From DATARR01 sp036376245 (GTDB lineage: Bacteria; Acidobacteriota; Thermoanaerobaculia; Multivoradales; UBA5704), in the NCBI GenBank assembly GCA_036376245.1, contig DASVAS010000088.1:51489-115488 (forward strand): DNA of 64,000 nucleotides, in the 5' to 3' direction. The notes beneath the pieces were generated by a model. That model was not told where the DNA came from. It saw nothing but the letters and a program-made list of their open reading frames with translations, and searched no databases. Of the stretch, positions 55,856 through 62,784 are shown in pieces (within the stretch, counting starts at the first letter, position 1; each line of letters opens with the position of its first letter). Position numbers and translations under genes: made by a program.

Positions 55856-57334
55856 TTACTGGCTGCCGCCGTCCCAGATGATGATCTCGGCCCAGCTTCC
55901 CTTCTTGCCATGGGCCTCGAAGCCCACGATGTTGTTGTTGCCGTCGTGCAGCGCGGACGAGATGTCGACCGTCGTCTCGCCGCCCTTCTTCAGGCCGGTG
56001 ACCTTGAAGCGGACGCCGTTGACCAGGATCGACAGGTTGGACAGGCCCGGATCGCCGTTGCGGATGGTGACCTTGTCCTCGGCCCGCGGCACGTCGGTGC
56101 TGAGGGTGTCCGCCGTGAGCTTGTTGTTGTCACGGGAGACGATCAGGTGGATCGGGTCGCAGATCGCCACGTTGCCGGCGCCGTCCGTCGCCCGGATCTC
56201 GATGCGCGCCCGCTGGCTCTGGTCGATCTTGGTGGAGGTGACCGTCACCGGATCGGTCGTGCCGGGGATGAAGGGCGGCACCACGGTGTCGGCGTTCTCC
56301 GACAGGGTCACCTCCAGCGAGACCAGGCCCGAGGCGGTGTCCTGGAACGTGGTGACCGCCTGGGCCGGCGGACCGGAGACCACGAACGTCGGGCAGGTCG
56401 GCGGGGCCGGCGGGAGCTCCTGGAGATCGCCGCCGGGCAGCGCGATCCGCAGGGCGGCCATCTCCCACAGCATGGAGTCGGGGTTCTGGCCCGGCGGAGT
56501 CGAATGCATCTGCACGACGGTGGTCTCGACGTTGGCCGGGATGTTGATCGTGTACTCGTCCGTGGTCCACTGCGGACCGTCCGGCACGCTGTCGAGGACG
56601 TTGAAGAGGGTGGGGTTGTTGCTGATCGTGGTCTCGTCCGGGCGGCCGGCCTCGCCGTCGCCGGCGAAGAGCCAGAGCTGCGCGGTGCGGGCCGAGTCGG
56701 CCGCGCCGTGGCCGAAGGTGACCGGGCTGGTCACGCGCGTCTCGCCGGGCGTGGGATCGTCGCCGTACGCGAAGTCCAGGTTGTCCCACACGATCACGCG
56801 GTAGAAGGTGGAATCGGAAGCGTCGGTGTAGGCCACGAACAGGCCCACGCCGTCGAGCCGCCAGAGGTTGCTCGCGCCGTTGCCGTCGCCGAAGGCGAAG
56901 CTCTGGGGGCCGGTGCCCGCCCCGGCCACGATCGAGGTCACGTCGGCGAAATAGCCGATGTTGAGGATCGGCCCGCCGGCCGAGGCCGGCTGGCTCTCGC
57001 TGCCGATGACGGTGCCGGTGATGGCGTTGCCGTTGAAGGTGACCTGCTGGTCCTTGTAGGGCTGGCTGAACGTGCAGGTGCTGCCGTTCCAGTCACAGGG
57101 ACGCTCGCGGCCGGCCCAGTAGAGCAGGGCGAAGCGCACCGTGCCGCCGACGTTGACGTTCAGATTCACCGGGCTGGTGTGGTCCCAGTTCATGAGTCCT
57201 TCGCCATCCTCGCTGACCGTGAGGCCCGCCTCCTGGAGATCGATGAAGGGCGCCAGGGCGGTTGCGCCGCCGGCCGCCGGCAGGGCCAGCAGGGCAGCGA
57301 GCAGGATGAACAGGAATCGCCGATGGAAGTTCAT
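55856..57334 (-). CDS. Secreted protein with DUF3344-like lectin/adhesin domain
   Basis: A 492-residue protein with a signal peptide (FLFILLAALLALPAAGGATA). The mature N-terminal domain has VRFALLYWAGRERPCDWNGS, then TCTFSQ and LDGVGLFVAYTDAS, matching the 'ALLYWxG' family of secreted β-sandwich proteins (DUF3344-like). The C-terminal half has two Ig-like or cadherin-like β domains (SLEVTLSENADTVVPPFIPG; DKVTIRNGDPGLSNLSILVN). It is probably extracellular or surface-bound. It lies upstream of the leader-like peptide in the same orientation. Confidence 0.7.
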   Translation of the reverse strand: MNFHRRFLFILLAALLALPAAGGATALAPFIDLQEAGLTVSEDGEGLMNWDHTSPVNLNVNVGGTVRFALLYWAGRERPCDWNGSTCTFSQPYKDQQVTFNGNAITGTVIGSESQPASAGGPILNIGYFADVTSIVAGAGTGPQSFAFGDGNGASNLWRLDGVGLFVAYTDASDSTFYRVIVWDNLDFAYGDDPTPGETRVTSPVTFGHGAADSARTAQLWLFAGDGEAGRPDETTISNNPTLFNVLDSVPDGPQWTTDEYTINIPANVETTVVQMHSTPPGQNPDSMLWEMAALRIALPGGDLQELPPAPPTCPTFVVSGPPAQAVTTFQDTASGLVSLEVTLSENADTVVPPFIPGTTDPVTVTSTKIDQSQRARIEIRATDGAGNVAICDPIHLIVSRDNNKLTADTLSTDVPRAEDKVTIRNGDPGLSNLSILVNGVRFKVTGLKKGGETTVDISSALHDGNNNIVGFEAHGKKGSWAEIIIWDGGSQ

Positions 57335-57747
57335 AGAAGCGTTCTCCTTTTCACAGTTAGTTTTCCAATCGGTACTTCAACATCCACGTATATCTCTCAT
57401 CGGTCCTCGATGGGGACCGGTGTGGAGCCCGGCTGAAGGGAAGAGGCGAAGGCTGGGAAAAAGCCCGGAAAACATCTACTGCCCCCTGTTGAACTACGTT
57501 GGACTACGCGTCCGTTGAGGGCTTTTCGGCGACCGGGCGATCTAGGCGGGAGACCCCTGGCTTTGCGACCCCGCCTCGCGGCGGGTGTGCCTTGATCCAA
57601 GCCGGTGAGGACTTCTGCAAAGGATCTGCCAGGCTTCTTCTTCTATAAACGCAGGGGCCGCCCCTTCCGGAGGGACGGACAGGGCGCTGGATTTCTTACA
57701 ACCGCGCCGCTAAATGTCGATGCTGCTTGAAGAAAGGAGGACGTGGG
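57335..57747. other. Long intergenic region between divergent genes
   Basis: A 413-bp stretch with no supported gene. It must carry the promoter for the minus-strand secreted protein and for the short plus-strand genes at 57748. It includes a GC hairpin CCCGCC-tcgc-GGCGGG around 57572-57586, a possible -10-like TATAAA at about 57653, and a strong AAAGGAGG site just before 57748. Confidence 0.4.
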
Positions 57748-57792
57748 ATGCTTGACACACCCGTCGTGTCGGCTTACCCTCGATTCGAGTGA
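57748..57792 (+). CDS. 14-codon mini-ORF coupled to the precursor-like gene
   Basis: An ATG at 57748 lies 7 bases after AAAGGAGG and encodes MLDTPVVSAYPRFE, then TGA. Its stop overlaps the GTG start of the next small gene (GTGA). The following gene has no other ribosome site, so the mini-ORF could serve translational coupling. It may instead be the true product. No similarity is recognised. Confidence 0.45.
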   Translation: MLDTPVVSAYPRFE

Positions 57793-57965
57793 ATACCTCG
57801 AAGCCCTACCCGGATTCCGCGGCCGGCGTTCCGTCGAAGCGGCCGTATGAGAGGCCTCGCATCCTCTCGCGGGAGCCGTTGGAGGCCGTGGCCGCCGTCT
57901 GCGCTCCCAACCCGCCGGCCAAGGGGAATCCGGGGTTCTGCCCGCAGGGGCCGATTTCTTCCTAG
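57789..57965 (+). CDS. 58-residue RiPP-precursor-like peptide with two core Cys
   Basis: Starts at GTG 57789 in a GTGA overlap with the mini-ORF. The N-terminal part is leader-like, with the block YERPRILSREPLEAVAAVC, followed by a Pro/Gly-rich segment with a second Cys (GNPGFCPQ) and the ending GPISS. The form 'YExPxIxxxExLExxAxxC' resembles precursors of radical-SAM-modified peptides, by my reading. It converges on a radical SAM/SPASM enzyme whose operon includes a PqqD-like protein. A thioether or other Cys crosslink would be possible. This gene is easily missed because of its size and GTG start. Confidence 0.6.
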   Translation: MNTSKPYPDSAAGVPSKRPYERPRILSREPLEAVAAVCAPNPPAKGNPGFCPQGPISS

Positions 57966-57979
57966 AAGCCCTATCGCTG

Positions 57980-58055
57980 AAAGGACCTAAACGACCTAAA
58001 GGACCTAAGGGACACGCTTTTGTCGTTTATGTCCTTTAGGTCGTTTAGGTCCTTT
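57980..58055. repeat. Hairpin with 9-base periodic arms (copy 4)
   Basis: A perfect 25-bp inverted repeat (57980-58004 and 58031-58055) of units AAAGGACCT and AAACGACCT around a 26-base loop. It lies between the convergent precursor-like gene and radical SAM gene and ends 1 bp before the latter's stop, so it could terminate both. Confidence 0.88.
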
Positions 58056-58056
58056 C

Positions 58057-59115
58057 CTACTCTTCGTTCATGACGACCCGCAGCAGCTCCCGCCGCCGCG
58101 CAGCCTCGGAGTAAATCTTCAACGGGCTTCCCGTGTGCGCCTCGGCCGTGCCGGGACAGAAATTGAGCAGGTGGCTTCCCGGGCCTTCGGCGTCCAGGAT
58201 GCGCTTGACCTCCGCGGAGAGGTCCCGCACCTCCTGGAGGCCCCGCGACTCCAGCCAGATCTCCTGGATGCGCCGCTCGTGGAGGTTGCCGACCGGCCGG
58301 CGCCACTGCACGCAGGGGTAGACGTTGCCGTAGGGATCGACGGCGATCCCCGAGGAGCCGGCGCCGCAGTGCTTGCCGGTGGGGACGGGGGCCGCGCCGT
58401 CGTCGCCGCCCCGCGCCACCTCGGGGGGCGCTCCCGCCTCCGCCGCCCTCCCCCGCTCGAACTGCAGGCGGAAGAGGCGGAGCACGCCCTCGCGGCTGGG
58501 CGCGATCTCCAGCGGCTCGCGGCTGCCGTCGTCCCGGGGCGTGACCTCGGGGTCGACCTGCAGGGGAAGTCCCAGGGAGTCCGCCAGGGTGAACATCCCC
58601 TCGATTTCACCTTCGTTCCAGCGGGTCAGGGTGCTGTTGACCTTCACCCGCAGGCCGATCTCGCGCATCTCCCGCAGGTTGGCCAGCAGGCGGTCGAAGC
58701 TGCCGGGCACCCGGGTCTGCCGGTCGTGGGTGGCGGCGACGGCCCCGTGCAGGCTGACCTCGATCAGGAAGGGATCGACCTCGTCGCGGACGCGCCGGGC
58801 CAGCTCTCCCCGCAGGGCATGGCCGTTGGACTTGATCCGCACCACGAAGCCCAGCTCGCGGGCGCGGGCGCCCAGAGCCAGGAAATGCGGATGGGCCAGG
58901 GGCTCGCCGCCGGTCAGGGTGAGGTTCAGGACCTGCATGTCCCGCAGGTCCTCGAAGAACTGGAAGTACTCGTCGCGGCTCAGCGGCTCGCCGCGCAGGC
59001 CGAGGTCGTTGTAGCAGAAGAAGCAGTCCAGGTTGCAGCGGTAGGTCAGCTCGACCAGCGCGGAGAAGAGGTGGTTCTCGCGGAAGGCCGCGGCGAGGAC
59101 GCGGGAGAGGCTCAC
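58057..59115 (-). CDS. Radical SAM/SPASM peptide-modifying enzyme
   Basis: A 352-residue protein. The [4Fe-4S]-SAM motif CNLDCFFC (Cx3Cx2C) is in ELTYRCNLDCFFCYNDLGLR, followed by LTLTGGEPLAHPHFL. The C-terminal SPASM region has CGAGSSGIAVDPYGNVYPC (with the GxxxxC motif), then further Cys in LLNFCPGTA. SPASM enzymes crosslink or epimerise peptides, or act on other proteins. The ATG overlaps the PqqD-like stop (ATGA). The Cys-containing peptide at 57789 is the likeliest substrate. This is inference from position and motif. Confidence 0.92.
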   Translation of the reverse strand: MSLSRVLAAAFRENHLFSALVELTYRCNLDCFFCYNDLGLRGEPLSRDEYFQFFEDLRDMQVLNLTLTGGEPLAHPHFLALGARARELGFVVRIKSNGHALRGELARRVRDEVDPFLIEVSLHGAVAATHDRQTRVPGSFDRLLANLREMREIGLRVKVNSTLTRWNEGEIEGMFTLADSLGLPLQVDPEVTPRDDGSREPLEIAPSREGVLRLFRLQFERGRAAEAGAPPEVARGGDDGAAPVPTGKHCGAGSSGIAVDPYGNVYPCVQWRRPVGNLHERRIQEIWLESRGLQEVRDLSAEVKRILDAEGPGSHLLNFCPGTAEAHTGSPLKIYSEAARRRELLRVVMNEE

Positions 59116-59405
59116 GGCGCGTCCTCCACGGCTTCCAGGAGGCCCGCTTCCTCCATCTCGGCGGCGAAGGCGAGCACGTCCCGGGCGAGGACGGCCGGAT
59201 CGGTGTCGTAGACCTCGGAGAGGGCGTCGATCCAGGCGCGGACGTCGCGTTCGCCGTCCGCGAGGTCGAGCACGGAAGCGCCGACCTCGTTGAGCACCAG
59301 CACCTCGGCGGAGGACTGGCGCACCACCACGGCCTCGCCCTCGATGTGCCGGTAGCGGACGTCGGACCGCCGCCGCAAGACCGTTGATAGCGTGATGGGG
59401 ATCAT
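59112..59405 (-). CDS. PqqD-like RiPP recognition element protein (second operon)
   Basis: A 97-residue protein from the ATG at 59405, which overlaps the kinase stop (ATGA). RRE fold: VVVRQSSAEVLVLNEVGASV, then LDLADGERDVRAWIDALSEV, then YDTDP. It is paralogous in type to 55335-55613. It would present the peptide leader to the radical SAM enzyme with which it overlaps. Confidence 0.88.
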   Translation of the reverse strand: MIPITLSTVLRRRSDVRYRHIEGEAVVVRQSSAEVLVLNEVGASVLDLADGERDVRAWIDALSEVYDTDPAVLARDVLAFAAEMEEAGLLEAVEDAP

Positions 59406-60304
59406 GATTCGATCGATTTCAATATACCCCAGACGTCTCCTTCCAGCGTGAAGGTCAGCTCGTAGGCCGGGACGGCGCGGGCCAACCCCTCCAGGATCTC
59501 CAGCAGGGCCTCGCGCCGCCACGGATCGCGGTTGACGAAGGGAGCGGCGGCCACCAGGGAGGCCAGGGCGGCGGCCGGCGAGAGGGGGCGCAGGCGGTCC
59601 TCCGGACCCTGGACGAGCTTGAGCAGGGCGCGGAGGGGGGTGGACTCCGGACCGCCGGAGCGCTCGCCGAGGTCGCCGGTGAACGGGAGCTTGATCACGG
59701 AGCCGCCGCGCACGGCGTTGAGGTCGTCCGACAGGATCGTGGCGCCCTTCTCCATGCAGAGGCGGGAGGAGGTGGTCTTGCCCGCGCCCGAGGGACCGAG
59801 GAGCAGGAAGGCGGCCTGGCCGTCCGTGATCCCGGCGCTGTGGAGCACGGCGCCGCCGGTCTCCAGCAGGCGGTAGGCGGAGAGGACCCGGAGGTAGTTC
59901 TCGAAGACCGAGGAAAACTCCTCCCCCGCCGCCTCCGGGGTCCACAGCCCGCCGGCCAGGGAGGGCGTCCAGTCCAGGCGGGCCATCAGGCGCAGCCCGG
60001 CGAGACGGACGGAGCCGGGATCCTGGTCCATCTCCAAGTTGTACTCCCAGCCCCGCGTGTCGATCTCCAGGAAGTCGGCGGCCGGCGCGCGGAAGACCGC
60101 GCTGGGAACGCCTTCCCCGGCGGCCTCCCGGCAGAGGGCTCCGAACCGTTGCCGCACCGCCTCCTCCTGCGCCTCGGAGATCCCGCGAAAGACATAGGGG
60201 CCGCCCGGGACGTCCAGCGCGAGGCTCCGGCCCCCCCAGGGCTCGCCGCCGCGGCGGCCGGGGAAGAGGTCGGGATAGCGGAGGAATCCGCTTCCGAAGC
60301 TCAT
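59402..60304 (-). CDS. HprK-like kinase (second operon)
   Basis: A 300-residue protein. The P-loop is LLLGPSGAGKTTSSRLCMEK, then GATILSDDLNAVRGGSVIKL, the core of HPr-kinase-related proteins. The N-terminal half (FLEIDTRGWEYNLEMDQDPG) is family-specific. Its start overlaps the S26-like gene (ATGA). The same kinase type occurs in the neighbouring lasso-like operon, so both operons share a phosphorylation step in principle. The substrate is unknown. Confidence 0.8.
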   Translation of the reverse strand: MSFGSGFLRYPDLFPGRRGGEPWGGRSLALDVPGGPYVFRGISEAQEEAVRQRFGALCREAAGEGVPSAVFRAPAADFLEIDTRGWEYNLEMDQDPGSVRLAGLRLMARLDWTPSLAGGLWTPEAAGEEFSSVFENYLRVLSAYRLLETGGAVLHSAGITDGQAAFLLLGPSGAGKTTSSRLCMEKGATILSDDLNAVRGGSVIKLPFTGDLGERSGGPESTPLRALLKLVQGPEDRLRPLSPAAALASLVAAAPFVNRDPWRREALLEILEGLARAVPAYELTFTLEGDVWGILKSIES

Positions 60305-60687
60305 CGCCGCCCGAGGCGCGCCAGGATGAGGCCGAAGAACCGGAAGAGGGAGGAGAGACGGACGGCGACGGAGGGTCGGACGTCGCCGGCGCGGCCGAGC
60401 ACGGCGGCGAGAGGAACGGGGGTGTCGTGGACCGCGCAGGAATCCCCCCGCGTGACCAGCAACAGACCGCCGGCCCCGGGCCGGTATCCCAGAAGACGGT
60501 GTGCGGTCAGCCGGTCGTCCGCGCCCCGGAAGACCACCACGTCGCCGGGCCAGTAGAAGCGGCCGGGGAAGACCCTGATGCGGTCGCCATCCCGGATGCC
60601 CGGCGCCATGCAGTCGCCGCGGATGATGATTTCGCAGGGTTCATGGCGAAGGAGGTCCAGGAGAGCGTCCGCCCTCCGAGACCTCAC
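60301..60687 (-). CDS. S26-like (signal-peptidase/LexA-fold) protein with Cys in place of Ser
   Basis: A 128-residue protein read from the GTG at 60687, where the palindromic repeat supplies a GGGGG ribosome-like site. A longer frame to 60855 is only repeat sequence. It keeps the S26 layout: RGDCMAPGIRDGDRIRVFPG, then WPGDVVVFRGADDRLTAHRL, then VTRGDSCAVHD. The usual catalytic SM is CM here, and an Arg stands where HRV/Lys is expected, so it may be a Cys protease or inactive. It has no clear membrane anchor except a short C-terminal hydrophobic stretch. Confidence 0.75.
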   Translation of the reverse strand: MRSRRADALLDLLRHEPCEIIIRGDCMAPGIRDGDRIRVFPGRFYWPGDVVVFRGADDRLTAHRLLGYRPGAGGLLLVTRGDSCAVHDTPVPLAAVLGRAGDVRPSVAVRLSSLFRFFGLILARLGRR

Positions 60688-60810
60688 CCCCTGGCCCCCT
60701 CTCCCGGGGGGAGAGGGGGGACGATGAGCAGGCGGTCTTGCCGGACTACGTTCCCCCTCTCCCGGTTGGGCGGGAGGGCGATGGGAGAGGGGGCCAGGGG
60801 GTGAGGTCTC
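60678..60810. repeat. Inverted pair of GC-rich palindromic repeats
   Basis: 28-base arms at 60678-60705 and 60783-60810 are perfect reverse complements (GAGACCTCACCCCCTGGCCC, then CCTCTCCC). Another partial copy lies between them. The left arm contains the GTG start of the S26-like gene. It is the same family as 53859 and 54879. Confidence 0.88.
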
Positions 60811-60851
60811 GAAGGGCATGCCGCCCCCGGAACCAGGATCTCCTGGACTCC

Positions 60852-61301
60852 TCACAGCGCCCCCTCGGGGACCTGGAGGATCAGGCGCGGCTCCAGCCGC
60901 ACGGCGCGCTGGAAGTTGGCGCGGGCTTCCTCGGGCCGGCCGGCGGCGAGTTGGGCGCGGCCGAGGTTCAGATAGCCCTCGGGCCGGGGCTCCAGAGCCA
61001 CCGCCTCCTCGTAGGCGCGGATGGCGGCGTCGTTGCGGCGGAGCAGGAGGTACTGGGTGCCGCGGGCGATGGGGATGCCCACCTCGACGGGATCCTTGGG
61101 AGCGGCCGTGCGCAGCACCTCCAGGTTCCGGAACAGCAGCGGCTCGGTGAGCTGGCGGGCGGACATCGCCGACATGGTCACCGCCTCCACCTCGCGCAGC
61201 AGCCGGCTCGCCGTCAGCCGGTCGCGCCAGCGCACGGTCTGCCCCACGAGCGCCAGGGTCAGCAGGGCCGCCACCGGACAGACCAGGACGCGCCCCTTCA
61301 C
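60852..61301 (-). CDS. Membrane-anchored TPR protein
   Basis: A 149-residue protein from the GTG at 61301, which overlaps the O-antigen ligase stop (GTGA). A membrane segment (GRVLVCPVAALLTLALVGQT) is followed by helices and TPR units (YLLLRRNDAAIRAYEEAVAL; GYLNLGRAQLAAGRPEEARA, then NFQRAVRLEP). It is likely a periplasmic scaffold. It sits between the ligase and the S26-like gene, so all may form one transcript. Confidence 0.75.
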   Translation of the reverse strand: MKGRVLVCPVAALLTLALVGQTVRWRDRLTASRLLREVEAVTMSAMSARQLTEPLLFRNLEVLRTAAPKDPVEVGIPIARGTQYLLLRRNDAAIRAYEEAVALEPRPEGYLNLGRAQLAAGRPEEARANFQRAVRLEPRLILQVPEGAL

Positions 61302-62671
61302 GCCTCGGCCTCCTCTTCGGCGCCGTCCAGCACCCAGCTCAGGAAGAGAAGGGCCGGAAACGCCACCAGGGCGAGCCGGAACGGGAAATGGACCAGCGAC
61401 AGCACGGCCAGGGCCGCCACGCCCGCCCAGGCCAGGGCGCGCCGCTCCGGCGGGCGGTCGCGGCGCAGGAGGGCGCTGAAGAGCACCCAGAAGCACCAGC
61501 CCAGCACCAGCAGGCCGGGGACGCCCCATTCCGCCGCCACCTCCAGGTACTCGTTGTGGGCGTTGGCGAAGACCACCTGCGTCTGGTTGGGGAAGAACCG
61601 GACGCCGCGTTCCAGCAGGGCCAGCTTGGCGGGCGCGAACTCCGGCCGGTAGGCGCCGTGGCCGACGCCGGTCAAAGGGCGCTCCCGGAGCATCCAGCCG
61701 GCGGCGTTCCAGCCGTCCAGGCGGCCGGTGAGGACCATGTTCAGATCCCCCCGCAGAGCCTGCCTCCCCGTCTCCACCACCCGCTGGCGCAGCGGCGGCA
61801 CGACCGCCACCAGCAGCGCCGCGGCGAGGACCGTTCCGGCGAGGCCGAAGACCGTCATGCGGCGCGGCAGCAGAGTCATCCAGAGCAGCAGGCTGCCGGC
61901 GAGCAGGGCGACCACGGCGGCGAGGGTCTGGGTGATCAGCAGGGCGTACAGGCAGACCGCCAGGGCGAGAGCGGTCCCGGCGATCTTCAGGAGGTCCTTG
62001 TCGTCATCCCGCAGCAGCCGGCGCAGCAATCCTTGCGCGATGAGCGCGGGGAGCACCAGGTAGGCCCCGAGGTCGCCGGGGTTGCCGGCGTAGGAGGTGA
62101 CGGTGAGGCGCGATCCGGGAGTGAGGCCGAAGAGGTCCAGGGGCTGCCAGACGCCGTGGAACTGCAGGATGCCCACGAAGCCCAGGAGCGCGGCCGGGAT
62201 CAGCAGGCCGTGGAGGAGCCGCTCCAGGCGCGCCGCCGGCAGGGCCGCGCTCCAGCCCACCAGAGCGGCGGCGCCGATCCACAGGTCGATGAGCGCCTCG
62301 CGGGTGTTGGCCGGATGGCGGGTCGTGGCGAGCCCGATCGTGGCCACCAGGAGGACGGGGACGGCGACGCGCACGGCCGGCAGCCGCCAGAGGTCCGCCA
62401 GCCGGATCTCCTCCACCCGCCGCAACCCCCAGGCGAGGCAGAGCAGGGAGGCCAGGACGAGCCACTCGCTGACCATCAGCTTCGGCTGCCGGAAGGACTC
62501 CTTGGCCACCTGCGCCAGCACGAACGGCGGCAGGAGGATGACGAGCCAGAGGAAGAACGTGCCCAGCTTGAGATCGAACGGGCTCTCGGGCGTTGCGGGA
62601 GCCGCGGCGCTCTTGCGGGTCTGCGCTGGAGCCTTGGAAGGCCGGCGGGCGTTGCCGCGGGCGGGTTTCAC
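61298..62671 (-). CDS. O-antigen ligase/polymerase-family membrane protein
   Basis: About 457 residues from the GTG at 62671. An alternative GTG at 62695 would lie inside the hairpin. About 12 membrane segments, for example FFLWLVILLPPFVLAQVAKE and LPRRMTVFGLAGTVLAAALL, and the conserved loop RERPLTGVGHGAYRPEFAPA with HNEYLEVAAEWGVPGLLVLG, typical of WaaL/Wzy. It joins or polymerises glycans at the periplasmic face. TATACT 8 bases before GTG 62671 looks like a -10 box, so the message may be leaderless. Confidence 0.85.
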   Translation of the reverse strand: MKPARGNARRPSKAPAQTRKSAAAPATPESPFDLKLGTFFLWLVILLPPFVLAQVAKESFRQPKLMVSEWLVLASLLCLAWGLRRVEEIRLADLWRLPAVRVAVPVLLVATIGLATTRHPANTREALIDLWIGAAALVGWSAALPAARLERLLHGLLIPAALLGFVGILQFHGVWQPLDLFGLTPGSRLTVTSYAGNPGDLGAYLVLPALIAQGLLRRLLRDDDKDLLKIAGTALALAVCLYALLITQTLAAVVALLAGSLLLWMTLLPRRMTVFGLAGTVLAAALLVAVVPPLRQRVVETGRQALRGDLNMVLTGRLDGWNAAGWMLRERPLTGVGHGAYRPEFAPAKLALLERGVRFFPNQTQVVFANAHNEYLEVAAEWGVPGLLVLGWCFWVLFSALLRRDRPPERRALAWAGVAALAVLSLVHFPFRLALVAFPALLFLSWVLDGAEEEAEA

Positions 62672-62690
62672 GGCGTGGGAGTATACAGAG

Positions 62691-62784
62691 GACACGGACG
62701 CTCACGGACGGATACGGACATCACGGACAGGTCTTCGCGTTTCCTATCGTCCCTGCTCGTCCGTGATTCGTCCGTGTTCGTCCG
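62691..62784. repeat. Hairpin with periodic ACGGAC arms (copy 5)
   Basis: Imperfect arms of repeated CACGGACG-type units (left 62693-62730, right 62746-62784 as CGTCCGTG). The unit sequence differs from the AAGGACCTA group but the design is the same. It encodes the last residues of the nucleotidyltransferase (RTDEHGRITDEQGR). Confidence 0.7.
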
